Source of the DNA: Cryptomeria japonica
Lineage: Eukaryota > Streptophyta > Pinopsida > Cupressales > Cupressaceae
Direction of reading: 5' to 3'
NCBI RefSeq assembly: GCF_030272615.1
Contig: NC_081414.1
Span: 6,521,001-6,585,000, forward strand
Length of the DNA: 64,000 bases
Positions 45,401-56,115 of this stretch are shown here, piece by piece (the stretch's first letter is position 1; each line of letters starts with the position of its first letter). A model generated the notes under the pieces. The model worked only from the letters and a program-made list of their open reading frames with translations. It did no database searches and had not been told where the DNA came from. Made by a program: the position numbers and the translations under genes.

Positions 45401-46532
45401 TACCAAAACGAACCACACCACCATCATACTCTTCCAAAGATAGAAACTTACTCCTGTCACCAGTCATATGGTGAGAACAACCACTGTCAATAATCCACTC
45501 ATTGGAATTATCAAAGCGGGAGACAAGAGCCTTCTTGTCAGACACATCTTCCTTGACTGCTACAAACACAATATCTTCATTTTCTTCATCTTCTTTTTCC
45601 TCATCAGTGACACCTTCATCAACTGCTACAAAATAGTTTCTCTTGTTTCCTCCTTTGAAATTATTGAACCTCTCCAGTTTGTCCTTGTTGTCACCATTAG
45701 GGCAGTTTACAACAATGTGTTCTATCCGGTTACAAGAAAAGCATTTCAAAGGAAGCTTACCTCTGTATTTACCGGTTCCCTTGGGAAGTCTCTTGGTAAG
45801 AAGAGCTTCAAATTCCATCAAGATCTCCTCATCATCCATTTCTCTACTTTGTCTTGGTTCACCACTGGTACTAGCTTCTTTGCCTTTTCTAGATGGTGTA
45901 GTAGATGCTCTAAAGGCTGATTCAGTCTTCTGAATACTGCCATCATAATTATTTAGCTCATAAGCTGTTAACTTTGCAATGATGGAGTCCAGGGATACCT
46001 TTTTCTTGTCTACAGACCTCAACTCCTAAATAGTAGCAACCCTTATTGCATAAACCGGTAATAAGGATCTCAAAACTTTTCTATTATCAGTGGAATCTTC
46101 CGTTTTACCACCTGCACTCTTGATATCTCCAACAACAATTTTGATTCTTATTCCATATTGTTGAATGGTCTCTCCTTCAACCATCCACATGTCTTCAAAC
46201 TTTCCCCTAAGGCTTTCTTCCTTAGCTTGTTTAACATGCTCATCACCGCCATAGATATTCTCAAGGGCATCCCATACTTCTTTGGGATTCTCTTTATCCT
46301 AAACATCAATAAACTCAATGTTAGATAAACTGCTGATTAGGGCTTCCATGACTTGCCCATTCTTCCGAATCTCTCTCTTTTGATCATCAGTGAGAGTACC
46401 GGTAGGGATAACATAAGCATTCTCAACATAGCTTCTATGTTGAGCACCCATGCTTCTAATGTATATCTTCATTCTGTCCTTCCATATTTTAAAGTTGTCT
46501 CTATTGAACTTTGGACCTTCCCTCTTCATCAT
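42450..46532 (-). pseudogene. Copia C gag-pol polyprotein, single frame with TAG stops
   Basis: Gag starts MMKREGPKFNRDNFKIWKDR at 46532. TAG at about 46299 and 46026 replace Gln codons seen in relatives. From 46022 a 949-codon stretch is open: zinc knuckle CFSCNRIEHIVVNC (all four ligands present), protease WIIDSGCSHHMTGDR, HHCC region (WHRRLYHVNFDN, CRECQLGKM), integrase LVHTDLCGPMK and RTDQGGEFTSS, then LAKRNNQIVVEAART with Lys (44625-44627) at the third catalytic Glu. RT follows with [12 protein letters not shown] and FVDDIIFGG. Below 43173 RNase H continues in the same frame with about four more TAGs: [33 protein letters not shown]. About 1,350 codons, normal for copia. The expected last few residues are altered by a small deletion. 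Confidence 0.93.
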
Positions 46533-46589
46533 TAGAGTAGGATCTTTACCTCAAGCGATTAAGATTACAAAATAGAGGACCTGGAGGAT

Positions 46590-46601
46590 GCTCTGATACC
46601 A
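46590..46601 (-). promoter_or_regulatory. Copia C primer-binding site
   Basis: The minus strand reads TGGTATCAGAGC two bases after the LTR end, as in copia A. Confidence 0.92.
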
Positions 46602-46603
46602 AT

Positions 46604-48114
46604 TGATGAATCAATGATGAACAATTAGTACCAAACCAGTACTGAGAGGGGGGGGGGGGGAATCAGTACTGAGAAAAATCTTTTCCTTGAACTGGTTTGA
46701 CTGAAAATAGTGCACTTGATTGACAAGCAATAACACCGGTCTAAACTAGATTACTACCGATTAAACACAGTAACAATGTGAAAGACATAAACTGGTAACT
46801 CTTGGCTTTCCTCACAATCTAACATCATATTTCCACTTCACCCATATGCATACACTAGTAACACATCAACAGAAATGTAAAGACTTACTAGTTCAACATG
46901 CTTTACCGCTTGACAGAGAATAACAAAGCATCACATGAAAAGCATCACACATAACACACATATTTTTCATGTGGAAACCCAACTAGGAAAAACCATGGTG
47001 GGGATGAATACCCACAAACTGTTCTTTGAACCCTTTTGAAGTCCGCTCTATTAGGAGCCTAGTCCAGTTAAACACTTTACAATAGGTTTTGTTAGGAACC
47101 GATCTTGCTAGGGATCACCCGGTTAAGGGATGGCTAAAATACCCGATTAAGGGTTAAACCTTGTTAGAGGATTTTAAGAACTCAATGATTTTGAGTCACC
47201 CTGTTAAAGCATTTACAACAAGCTGGTTAAAGCTACCCTGTTAAGGGATTTTCCAACTATTGAAGTGGTTAGAGGTCAACAAGTATTACAATGATCTGGT
47301 AACAACACTTCAATGCCAATACAGATCCGCTTTAGTTCCTTCTTTTTGCAATCACACTCTACAAGTATCTATTCTCTTATTAGGTCTGGGAAGAATCATG
47401 TATCTCTGCACTTAGATACACACACAACATTTGCCAACAACCTCAACATGAAAAACAATATCGACCTTATATTAAAGATAGGTCGGTAGCATAAACCCTA
47501 AACCCTAAACATTTAGGTTAAGCAATTCAGTCAGTTCAATCGTAATCGTTGAACATATTGCCTTTATTACAACAGTGTTGAACAGATCTCAAGACGTTCT
47601 CCATCATTCATTCTTCACCACTTCTTGGAGGTTAATAACCCATCACGCATTCTCCACCGTTTACAGAGACTTCGCACATTCCTAAGGTAGATAGGATCAA
47701 TCTCCTTCATGCAAGATCCTTCACGCGCATAAGGCTGATGTGGCAACACAATCTGTTCTTCATTACAATGCTAACTCATCACATGATGTCATCGGTTGAA
47801 TAACACAGGCATAGAACACTTCAACCAGAAACCCTGAAGCTAAGACTACCAACCGGTAGTCATACCATATGAAACCTTGATACAAAACATTCCATATACC
47901 GGTTCACTTGGAAAGAAATACCGCTTCACTTTTTCACATGTATCGGTTCACAACATCATATCGGTTCTCTTGTATCACATATACCGGTTCACAACATCAT
48001 ACCGGTTCTCTTGCAAGTTGCTTACTTCAATATACCGGTTCATTCTTCAACATATTGACATCAATGACAACATACAATATCATTATGTCATCATACTCTG
48101 CACATATGCCAACA
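46604..48114 (-). repeat. Copia C 5' LTR (1,511 bp)
   Basis: Partner of 40706-42214. It has a 13-G run at 46648-46660 against 8 G in the partner, and two telomere-type CCCTAAA units at about 47491-47511. Repeated ACCGGTTC motifs lie at about 47897-48040. Confidence 0.94.
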
Positions 48115-48119
48115 GTTAC

Positions 48120-49342
48120 AATGTATTGATTAACGATCAAGGCTGTGAAATAAAAAGAAAATTAGGGAAGTTGGTTGCAGTAGGTAAAAGAACCAAGGAA
48201 AATGTTTACAATCTAAAAGATATCACAAGTACTAATGATCATGACAATATTTTTCTTATGGGATAGGTTAAGGAAGGATTTTTATGGCACAAAAGACTTG
48301 GGCACTTGAACTTTGACAATCTAGCCAAGGTGAACAAGCATCACAATGTGAGAGGTATGCCACTCATTCATAAACCTGCAATTAGTGTTTGTGAGGGATG
48401 TCAACATGGAAAACAAACAAAGATAAGTTTTGCTTCACAAGAATATTCATCTACTAGACCTTTACAACTCGTTTACACTAATTTATGTGGTCCTACTAGG
48501 ACAAGGTCAATCAATGGAGAAAAGTATTTTATGCTTTTTGTAGATGATTATACTAGAATGAATTGGGTAACATTCTTGAGACATAAATTTGAAGCTTTTG
48601 ACAGGTTTAAGGTGTTTAGAAAAATGGTGGAGAAAGAATCATATTTGAAGATAAAGTGTTTTAGGTGAGATAAGGTTGGAGAGTATATTTAGAAATAATT
48701 TGAGGATTATTATGAACAACATGGGATCAAGAGACAATTTGTTGCTGCAAAAACACCTCAAGAAAATGGGGTGGTAGAGAGGAAGAACATGACAATGAAA
48801 GAGATGGAAAGATAAATGCTGGATGAGGCTAAGTTACCTGTTATGTATTGGAAGGAAGTTGTTCATATATAAGTGTACACATTGAATAGAGCCCAATTGA
48901 GGGTCAAAACCAAGTATACTCCATATGAGTTGTGGTTTGGTAATTCTGCATCTGTTAAGCACTTTAGAATTTTTGGTAGCAAATGTTTTATTAAGAGACA
49001 TGATGAAAACTTGGGAAGTTTTGAATCACACTGTGATGAGGGTATATTTTTAGGATATTCCTCACACAGTAATGCATATTGGTGCTTTATCAAATGATTG
49101 AAAAAAATATTGAAAGTTCTCATGTTAAAGTTAATGAGAAGGTTCAGGTTGATCAAGAATTGTAGGTTGATAAAAATAACATTTGTGTGTAACCTGGAAA
49201 GTATACTTCAAAAGTGAATATGTAAGATTGATTAGTTTTCAACAAATAACAAGAAATATCCTACAGAATACTCCAAAGTTACCAATGAAACAAATAAAGG
49301 ATGAAAAATTTAGAAGTTATACCTTCACTTACCGTCTCATTG
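48120..49342 (+). pseudogene. Copia F pre-integrase and integrase
   Basis: After copia C the frame resumes at NVLINDQGCEIKRKLGKLVA, then HKRLGHLNFDNLAKVNKHH and CEGCQHGKQTKISFAS (HHCC zinc domain). LQLVYTNLCGPTRTRSINGE has Asn at the first catalytic position (codon 48480-48482; the family has HTD). WVTFLRHKFEAFDRFKVFRK is followed by stops. PQENGVVERKNMTMKE (about 48753-48800) keeps the third Glu. 48873-49097 encodes YTLNRAQLRVKTKYTPYELW and FLGYSSHSNAYWCF. The last part to 49342 is decayed linker, and the solo LTR interrupts it. Confidence 0.85.
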
Positions 49343-50314
49343 TGTCCTATCACCATTTGATCCTGGTTGCTGATATTTGCTCTTAGATTGCACTGTTGTT
49401 GCTTCCAAGATGACAATTTGATGAATGGACCGATAACCGGTAGTTTTATTATGCAAGCTAAATTGATTTATGCAAAACTATATGATTATGCAAAGACAAA
49501 GGCACACTCCTAATTTGCTCAGAATGCAAAATGACTACTGCAAGATAACTATTAGATGGCTATTAGTCTCAAAATGCTGGAGAAACTCTCTTTTTATAGA
49601 TTTTTGGTGTGCAAAATCCCATGTGGTAGAGATCAATGGTTGAGATTGAATCATGTAGACTGGATGACTACAAAAAGATTGGTTGAAATGTGAGAGATAA
49701 AAGTCAAAAATGTTCCTCCTACACATGCAGGATGGAGGAAAAGGTGGAAGGAGAAGCCAAGTGTCAGAAGGCTCACCTTGATTGGAGTTGAATACTTGAG
49801 GGAATATAGGATGGTTGGAGAAAATTTAGGGATACGAGGACAAGTGGACTCAACTCCTTCCAAAGATGTAGGAAGGTTGGAGAAAAATATAGCATTGGTT
49901 GAGAAATGTGTGTACGTACACATTCTTTTATATATGAATTGGAGGTTAAAGATAAGTAATCTATTAATATTTAAAAATATTAATATCTTTAGCCACATAA
50001 TTGATGAGTTGGAAAAAGAGGAAGTGATGTGGAGATAAGATGAGTTGGATTTGGAGATAATTTAATTGATGAGACTATAGAAGAATTGGATAGGGGATGA
50101 TTAAATATTAGATATTTAATTGAATTGGTTTAGAAGAAAGGGGTAATGAATTAACTAATAAAAATATTTCAATTTAATTAATTAATAGAAGAATAAGCAT
50201 GAGAGTGAATTAAATAAATTAATATTTTCAAATTAATTATTTAATAGAAGAATATACATTAAATAAATAATAAATATTTATTAAATTATTCATAGCCAAT
50301 TTTAAGAGTATACA
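49343..50314 (-). mobile_element. Solo LTR, 972 bp, TSD CATTG
   Basis: The unit starts TGTCCTATCACC and ends AAGAGTATACA (plus orientation). CATTG lies on both sides (49338-49342 and 50315-50319). It has no coding. On the minus strand its start TGTATACTCTTAAAATTGG resembles the E1 LTR start TGTAGACACCTAAAATTGTCC and is followed by similar AATAAATA-rich DNA, so it is probably a Tat-like gypsy LTR. Orientation is inferred from that likeness. Confidence 0.85.
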
Positions 50315-50319
50315 CATTG

Positions 50320-52040
50320 AAGAAGTTAAAAAGGAAGATTTTGGATCAAAATTCGAAGTTGAAATAGAAGCACCTAAAGAAGAAAAAGGGGCAACAAATG
50401 ATTCATTGGAGATAGCAAGAAAGCCAGTTCTTGTATCAGATTAGATAGGATCAAAAACTCCATCCAAGACATTGGCAAAATATCATCCATAAGAACAAAT
50501 TATTGGAGACAAAGATGCAAGTATACAAACAAGGAGAAAAGCTACAAATTAGGTGAGTAGGCTGATTTATGTTTATTATCAACAATCGAACCTAAAAACT
50601 ATGTCGAGGGTAGTAATGACTAGTTTTAGATTAAAGCTATGAAAGAGGAGCTAGGACATATTGAAAAGAATAAAACTTGGGAACTAGTCCCTAGGCCTGA
50701 AGATAAAAGTGTAATAGGAGAAAAATGGGTCTTCCGAAACAAGATGGATGAGAATGGAAAGATTGTAAGAGATACAAATAGGCTTTTTTGTAAAGGATAC
50801 TCTCAAATTGAAGGTATTGATTTCAGTGAAACCTATACACCTGTGGCTAGACTTGAAGCAATTAGGATTTTCTTAGCCTTTTTAGTTTATAAAAACCTTA
50901 AAATGTATCAAATGGATGTTAAAACAACATTCCTCAATGGGTATCTTTATGAAGAAGTGTATATGGAATATCTTGGAGGTTTCCACTGTAAAGAGTATCC
51001 TAACTTTGTTTACAGGTTGAAAAATGCTCTTTATGGCTTAAATCAAGCCCCTAGAGCATGGTACACTAGGTTGGACAAGTACCTTGTGGAAAATGGTTTC
51101 ATAAGAGGAGTGGATAGCAATATGTATGTCAAGGTGGAAGGTGATGATGCCCTTGTGGTAATTGTTTATGTAGATGACATTGTGTTTGGTTGTAACAATG
51201 ATGACATGAACACAATGTTTTTAAAACTTATGCAATTTGAGTTTGAAATGTATATGCTAGGAGAGTTGTCCTATTTCCTTGGATTGCAGGTCTCACAATT
51301 AGATAAAGGTGTCTTTCTATCTCAGACCAATTGTGAGAGGCTGCAAGTTAAGCAAGTTTGATGAATCACTAAATGTTGATCAAACTGAATATAGATCAAT
51401 TATTGGTAGACTACTTTATCTCATAGCATCCATGCCCAACATTATGCAATCTGTGGGTATAGTTGCAAGATATCAGTCCTCTCCTAAAGAATCTCATGTT
51501 AATGTTGTTAAAAGGATCTTTAGGTACATCAAAGTGACATTGGACTATGGCTTGTGGTAGCCTAGACATAATGATTTCATTGTTACTGCTTATATTGACT
51601 GCAATTGGGTAGAATGTCTTGATGATAGGAAAAGTACTTCAAGTGCAACATTTTTTTGGGTAAGAGACTTGTGTGTTGGTAGAGTAAAAAAACAAGAATA
51701 AGTATCCTTGTCAACAACATAGGCATAACATATTGCTTCTTGTTCTTACTATACTCGACTACTTTAGATGATACAAACTATTTGATATGAAGGTAAAAGT
51801 GTTCAAATCTATTTCAATTTTTTGTGACAATAGTAGTGCAATCAATATTTCCAAAAATACAGGACCATGCACTCACGAACCAAGCATACAGATACTAGAT
51901 ATCATTTACTGTGAGAGCATGTGTTAAATGGTGATGTTGCTTTGGAATATGTTGCAACTATTGATCAACTAGTAGACATATTCACAAAACCCTTCTCTAA
52001 GAATGTGTTTGAAATATTAAGACAGAAATAAGGGGTCTTA
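50320..52040 (+). pseudogene. Copia F RT linker, reverse transcriptase and RNase H
   Basis: 50320-50638 is the acidic linker with stops (EIEAPKEEKGATNDSLEIAR, EQIIGDKDASIQTRRKA). 50639-51350 is a clean RT frame: NKTWELVPRPEDKSVIGEKW, YQMDVKTTFLNGYLYEEVYM, NALYGLNQAPRAWYTRLDKY, VIVYVDDIVFGCNNDDMN (intact YVDD) and LGELSYFLGLQVSQLDKG. A deletion and frameshift near 51340 joins SQT to KLSKFDESLNVDQTEYRS. RNase H to 52040 is heavily broken but keeps AYIDCNWVE, DDRKSTSSATFF, LLREHVLNGDVALEYVATID and DIFTKPFSKNVFEILR. Confidence 0.88.
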
Positions 52041-52155
52041 CCCCTCTCTTCCATCACTTAGATCCTTAGAAAGTGGATGGGTTTAAGGAAGAGTTCTTAT
52101 TGTTTCATCATTTCTTTCCTGAAACCTCATGTTTCTCCCCATTGTCATTAATGTC

Positions 52156-52167
52156 AAAGGGGAAGAT
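52156..52167 (+). promoter_or_regulatory. Copia F polypurine tract
   Basis: AAAGGGGAAGAT follows ATTGTCATTAATGTC, the same context as in D. No F LTR follows; within about three bases the sequence changes to T1-like LTR text. Confidence 0.75.
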
Positions 52168-52169
52168 AA

Positions 52170-52385
52170 TTTAGTGACCCTCCCCAATTCATCCTTTTTG
52201 ATAGGATGTGATAGATACTTATGGACTTGTTCATGTTCTTGATGTCTCTTATTTCATTCCTTATATTGATATTCTTTTTGACATTAGTGGATTCATTATG
52301 ATTACTATGGCGATACTGACTCTATGCTCTGGTTTAATTATTGAAGTTAGGTTTATGATTAGCTTCGTGATTATTTATCTATTTA
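52170..52385. repeat. T2: left part of a second T1-like long LTR
   Basis: TTTAGTGACCCTCCCC resembles the T1 start TGTAGTACCCCTACC. The AT-rich text that follows has no coding and runs up to the G insertion at 52386. It resumes at 57722 after one copy of ATTTA. Confidence 0.5.
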
Positions 52386-54016
52386 TGATATAGAGGGAAG
52401 AGGTTTAATTGCAAAATTGTAGATAAATGTATGATAAGGACCCAAACCCCACTCTCCTAAGGTGTCTCAAATGCACCTAATACCTCTAAGAGGCTCAAAA
52501 CTTGTCTTTCACTAAGCCAAGTGTATCCTTTTCCACTACACCTTTTAAACACTCCGAAACAACATGTATCTAAGGTTTACAAGTCATAAATTCTTCATTT
52601 GTCAAGACAACTCAAGTACCAGCCTTCAACTAGGCCCAGGCTCCTACTAGCCCTGCAAAAATTGTTTTAGGCAGTTATCTCCCAAAAGTTGAAAAACAAT
52701 AGAAAAAATAAATCATAGATTAGGATACCCTTTTTAGGCAACAATAACATGTCCAAGTCTTAGGTACTGTTACTTTGGACCAAGTATCACAAAAACTCAC
52801 TGTCCTCTGTAGTCGGTAGGCTAATTAGGCCAAATTTGTAAAGGAAGTACTCACAAAATACAAATCCAGAAAGAACCCTTCTCTATAGTCTTTGGTTATG
52901 ATCCAAAATCAAGGATTTTATAGATTATATGGTCACTTCATGCTTCTATATATCCTAACTCCAAAACCCTCTCTATTTCACCCTTAAACCTAGGGCTTGC
53001 TCAAAAACCCATCAAAAATCACTTCCAGAACCAAATGAAGGATGATTCACCATGTCCTCAACATACCTTTATTGATTCAAACACAAAAATATCCCCTCCT
53101 TAAGGCCAATCTGCTACTGCTATAACTGTGGCACTAAAACCATGCATTTTCAGTCAAACCTCCATGGTGCACACCAAAATTTCACTTCTTCCTATCATTA
53201 AAGTGTTAGGAATGTATGATACAAGTTAGGTATGATCCAACCCATAGGGAAAAAAATCTTACATCTATGGTTGGATCATTATTTCCAAGGAAACTAGCAA
53301 AACAGTGAATAAAGTGACTGCAGACTTAAGAATGATCAGCATGGCGTGTTATCCCAGGGTTTATTGAACCTTCAACAAGTTACAAATATGTAAGAATGTA
53401 CAAACACCACTCTTATTTCATAAAAAAACCCAATATCAAATCTACCTTAATGCAAAGAAAGCATGAAAACCACAGATTTGCAGGAAAATAAAGAAGTTTT
53501 TGTTTGCTATTTGAGTTACCATCCGTACAATCCGTACTTCCTTGTTCTCTCTCTCGTACTAATGCCTCTCAAGGATTTTAATGGGCCTCCAACAACTTCC
53601 CCAACTGATCCATTTAGTTATTTGTCATTACAAATTCTTAAACAAGCAAATGTTGTCATTTCCTACAAAAATGGCACTAGCCGTTATTTTCAAATATTTG
53701 AATTAAAAACTCTTATTAAACAACCAATACTGACTTCTAACCAAAGCTAATGATTCTTAAAGGATCAAAATGCTTTATCCAATAGGTCTAAACACTTTTA
53801 AGACCCTCCCCAATCCTATAACCAATAAATCCTATATTTGGTCCTGTGGTCCTATTAGGACCATTAGGACAATTAACCATTACATTAGGATCATTACAAT
53901 AAAATGCCATAATTGGCTTTATAATATCAAAATTGAGTCTATTAGACCCATACACCTCCTTTTCATGCTTCCATGGTGTCCTCCAAGTTGTCTTCATGTT
54001 AGGGGCTCCTGCACCA
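52386..54016 (-). repeat. G 3' LTR (1,631 bp)
   Basis: Plus orientation TGATATAGAGGG to GGGGCTCCTGCACCA. Compared with the partner it has about 27 extra bases near 53850-53875, an imperfect internal repeat of CCTATTAGGACCATTAGGAC. Coding-like frames inside (for example 53463-53750) occur in both LTRs (57189-57476) and have no recognised domain. Confidence 0.93.
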
Positions 54017-54227
54017 TACTCCCTCTAATGAAAAATCTCTTGTCCCAAGAGAACAAATCTTTTGTGTTCAGATCTTGTAATTCTTGTGATGATTGTTTGG
54101 TACATGTTTGCACCTTGTTCAACTACTCAAATGGAATTCTCCTACCTCTGCAACTTGCATCAATCTCAAAACAAGAATTAGTACTCAAAAACTTATGTTT
54201 TGGTCCCCTAATGGGACTGTCTTTTGT

Positions 54228-54851
54228 CTACCTGTACTGCCTTCTTTCATCTTCTATTTGATCTGACTTTTGGTGAACACCAATGTCACCATTACTGCCC
54301 CTCTTCTGTACTCCAATAGGACACAAAAATGATCCCACCATTACACCATCCACACTACTATTCCATGGTACATATGTGCTTACTAACTTGCTGTCATCAA
54401 CCACCATCTTTTCATTTGCATGAGGCTTATCTCCAACTTGCAAACTCACATGTATCAGATCTCCAAAACAGATGACACTTGTGTCATTTGTGTTAACAAC
54501 ATTCAAACGATTCATCAAAATTTTTTTCCCATCTTTATGCACAAGATATCTATTAGTGTAACCATCATGCATTGTCTTTCTCCCATATTGCCAAGGTCTT
54601 CCTAGGATTAAGTGTGCACAAGTCATAGGTACCACATCATACAAAACCCTATCATGATATTCCCCAATTGAAAAATTGACATATGCTTGTTCCCTAATGA
54701 GGATTTGTTGTTCTTTGCTGACCCAAGTAGCACAATAAGGACATCTATGAGGAAACCTTTGTAAATTAAGTTTATTGACCATCTCATAGGAAACCAAGTT
54801 ATTATGTGAACCTGAATCTACAATCAATTTGCAAATTTTACCTTGACACAA
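54228..54851 (-). pseudogene. G aspartic protease region
   Basis: The frame encodes GKICKLIVDSGSHNNLVSYE with the protease DSG at about residues 12-14. HRCPYCATWVSKEQQILIRE, YDVVPMTCAHLILGRPWQYG (the second conserved protease segment, LGRPWQ) and RKTMHDGYTNRYLVHKDGKK follow. It ends in a hydrophilic tail of about 80 residues. In autonomous gypsy elements RT would follow within about 200 residues; here the polypurine tract lies about 200 bp downstream. The frame itself is intact over 207 codons but is separated from gag by stops. Confidence 0.85.
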
Positions 54852-55028
54852 ACACTAAGTTCTGAAAATTGATACCATAGGCTCTTCTTACTGCTGCAAC
54901 CTACCTTTGTTAATCATGAGGAATTCTCCTTCTAGCACTAGACTTGCTTTCAATGATTTATTTTCTTCTTTCCTTTCTTCTTCTTGTGTCTAGTTGACTC
55001 TCCTATCCCTGCCTCTATCTGATTTTTG

Positions 55029-56066
55029 CTACTTAGGACATTTAAAGGAAGGATGCTCCACTTCATTACAATTGAAGCATCTACCTATGAAAGTGCCTCT
55101 ACCCGCCCCAAATCTTCCACCTCCTCTGTATCCTCCTCTTAAATAAGAAGATGTCTCTTTTCCCTTCTCATTGCTTTGTCCTTGTTCCCAATTTATTCTA
55201 CCACCTCTTCCTCTTACTCCTCTTCCACCATTCCCTTGTCTTTCCTGCTTCCTCTTCAACTTTTCTTCTTCTCTAAGGACCAACTGAAAAGATTCTCCCA
55301 ATGTCTTAGGCATCTAAAAACCTATTTCATCTTGAAGGTTGAATCTTAACCCATTCAAGTACCTTTCTATCTTCTCTTCTTCATCCTCTAGACCTCCTCT
55401 GATACCAAGCTTATGAAATTGTTCAGTATAGGACATCACATCCATGTCCTTTTGCTTCAAATTATGCCTCATCTTCTTCACATGAATTGTATAATCAGAT
55501 GGTCAAAACTAATCCTTAATCAAACCCTTCATTCCAACCCATGTTGTGATCTTTGCCAACCCTCTAGCCATCTTGTCATTTTGTATATCAGACCACCATG
55601 TCAAGGCCGTACCTCTCAACTTAGTTTTGGAAAACTTCACTTTCTTTTCTTCATCTATTTATTCAAATTCAAAGTAGTTGTCTAAGGCATCTAACCAACC
55701 TAAGCCTTCTTCACTGTCCATCCTCCCTTGGTAAATAGGTAGGTGAATGTTATTCTTACCTCCACCTTGGATTGCCTTTAGTAATCTCACCAATCTCTTC
55801 TCTTCAGGATCTTCTTCACCCCTTCTTTCTTCATGCCTTTCGCTTTCATCGTGTGCTTCCACTTCTTCACTCATCTCCTCTCTTCTAGGTTCTTCCCTTT
55901 CTTTCTCTAAGGCTTCAATCCTTACTAGAAGTTGTAACCTCTCTCTCCTTTGTTGTCTATCCGCCCTATCCTTTCCTGCTTCCAACTCCCTTTTTTCCCT
56001 CTTCTCTCTTTCAAGGGCTTCTCTCAACTCCTCTATCTCCCTAGCCATTTCATTTTTAGGTGCCAT
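55029..56066 (-). pseudogene. G gag
   Basis: Start chosen at 56066 (MAPKNEMAREIEELREALER), beginning a highly charged coiled coil to about residue 75. Then LVRLLKAIQGGGKNNIHLPI and SEEGLGWLDALDNYFEFE, the gypsy capsid start. After a stop: ALTWWSDIQNDKMARG, RHNLKQKDMDVMSYTEQFHK and EEEKIERYLNGLRFNLQDEI. After another stop: MPKTLGESFQLVLREEEKLK, an Arg/Gly-rich stretch and zinc knuckle CFNCNEVEHPSFKC (all four ligands present). It is a normal full-length gag layout, disabled by about four stops. Confidence 0.87.
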
Positions 56067-56101
56067 CTTATCAAATCCTTCCCTCAAATATCTACTCACT
56101 T

Positions 56102-56112
56102 CCTTGATACCA
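56102..56112 (-). promoter_or_regulatory. G primer-binding site
   Basis: The minus strand reads TGGTATCAAGG three bases after the LTR end (GCATCA then GAT). It resembles the initiator-Met type but diverges after TGGTATCA. Confidence 0.6.
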
Positions 56113-56115
56113 ATC

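Larger units (their letters stand above)
40706..48114 (-). mobile_element. Copia C: youngest-looking complete element, TSD GTTAC
   Basis: LTRs (40706-42214 and 46604-48114) start TGATGAATC and end GCCAACA in plus orientation. GTTAC flanks both sides (40701-40705, 48115-48119). Primer site, gag-pol and polypurine tract are in order on the minus strand. Gag-pol stays in one frame from 46532 to about 42450, with about six TAG stops and no frameshift seen. Total 7,409 bp. It interrupts the protease-to-integrase segment of copia F. Confidence 0.95.
36986..52167 (+). mobile_element. Copia F: plus-strand element interrupted by copia C and a solo LTR
   Basis: A 5' LTR ends at 38469, followed by primer site, gag, zinc knuckles and protease. 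The copia C insertion (40706-48114) follows, then pre-integrase and integrase, a 972-bp solo LTR (49343-50314), RT, RNase H and a polypurine tract (about 52156). Across copia C, joining the flanks with one GTTAC keeps the frame in the post-protease region. The 3' LTR is absent; T1-like LTR sequence starts instead. The left edge of the 5' LTR cannot be fixed. F is closest to D in gag, integrase and LTR repeats. Confidence 0.82.

Noticed and set aside
53463-53750. 95-codon frame repeated at 57189-57476
   Set aside because: Both copies are at the same place in the paired G LTRs, so their similarity follows from LTR duplication and not from coding selection.
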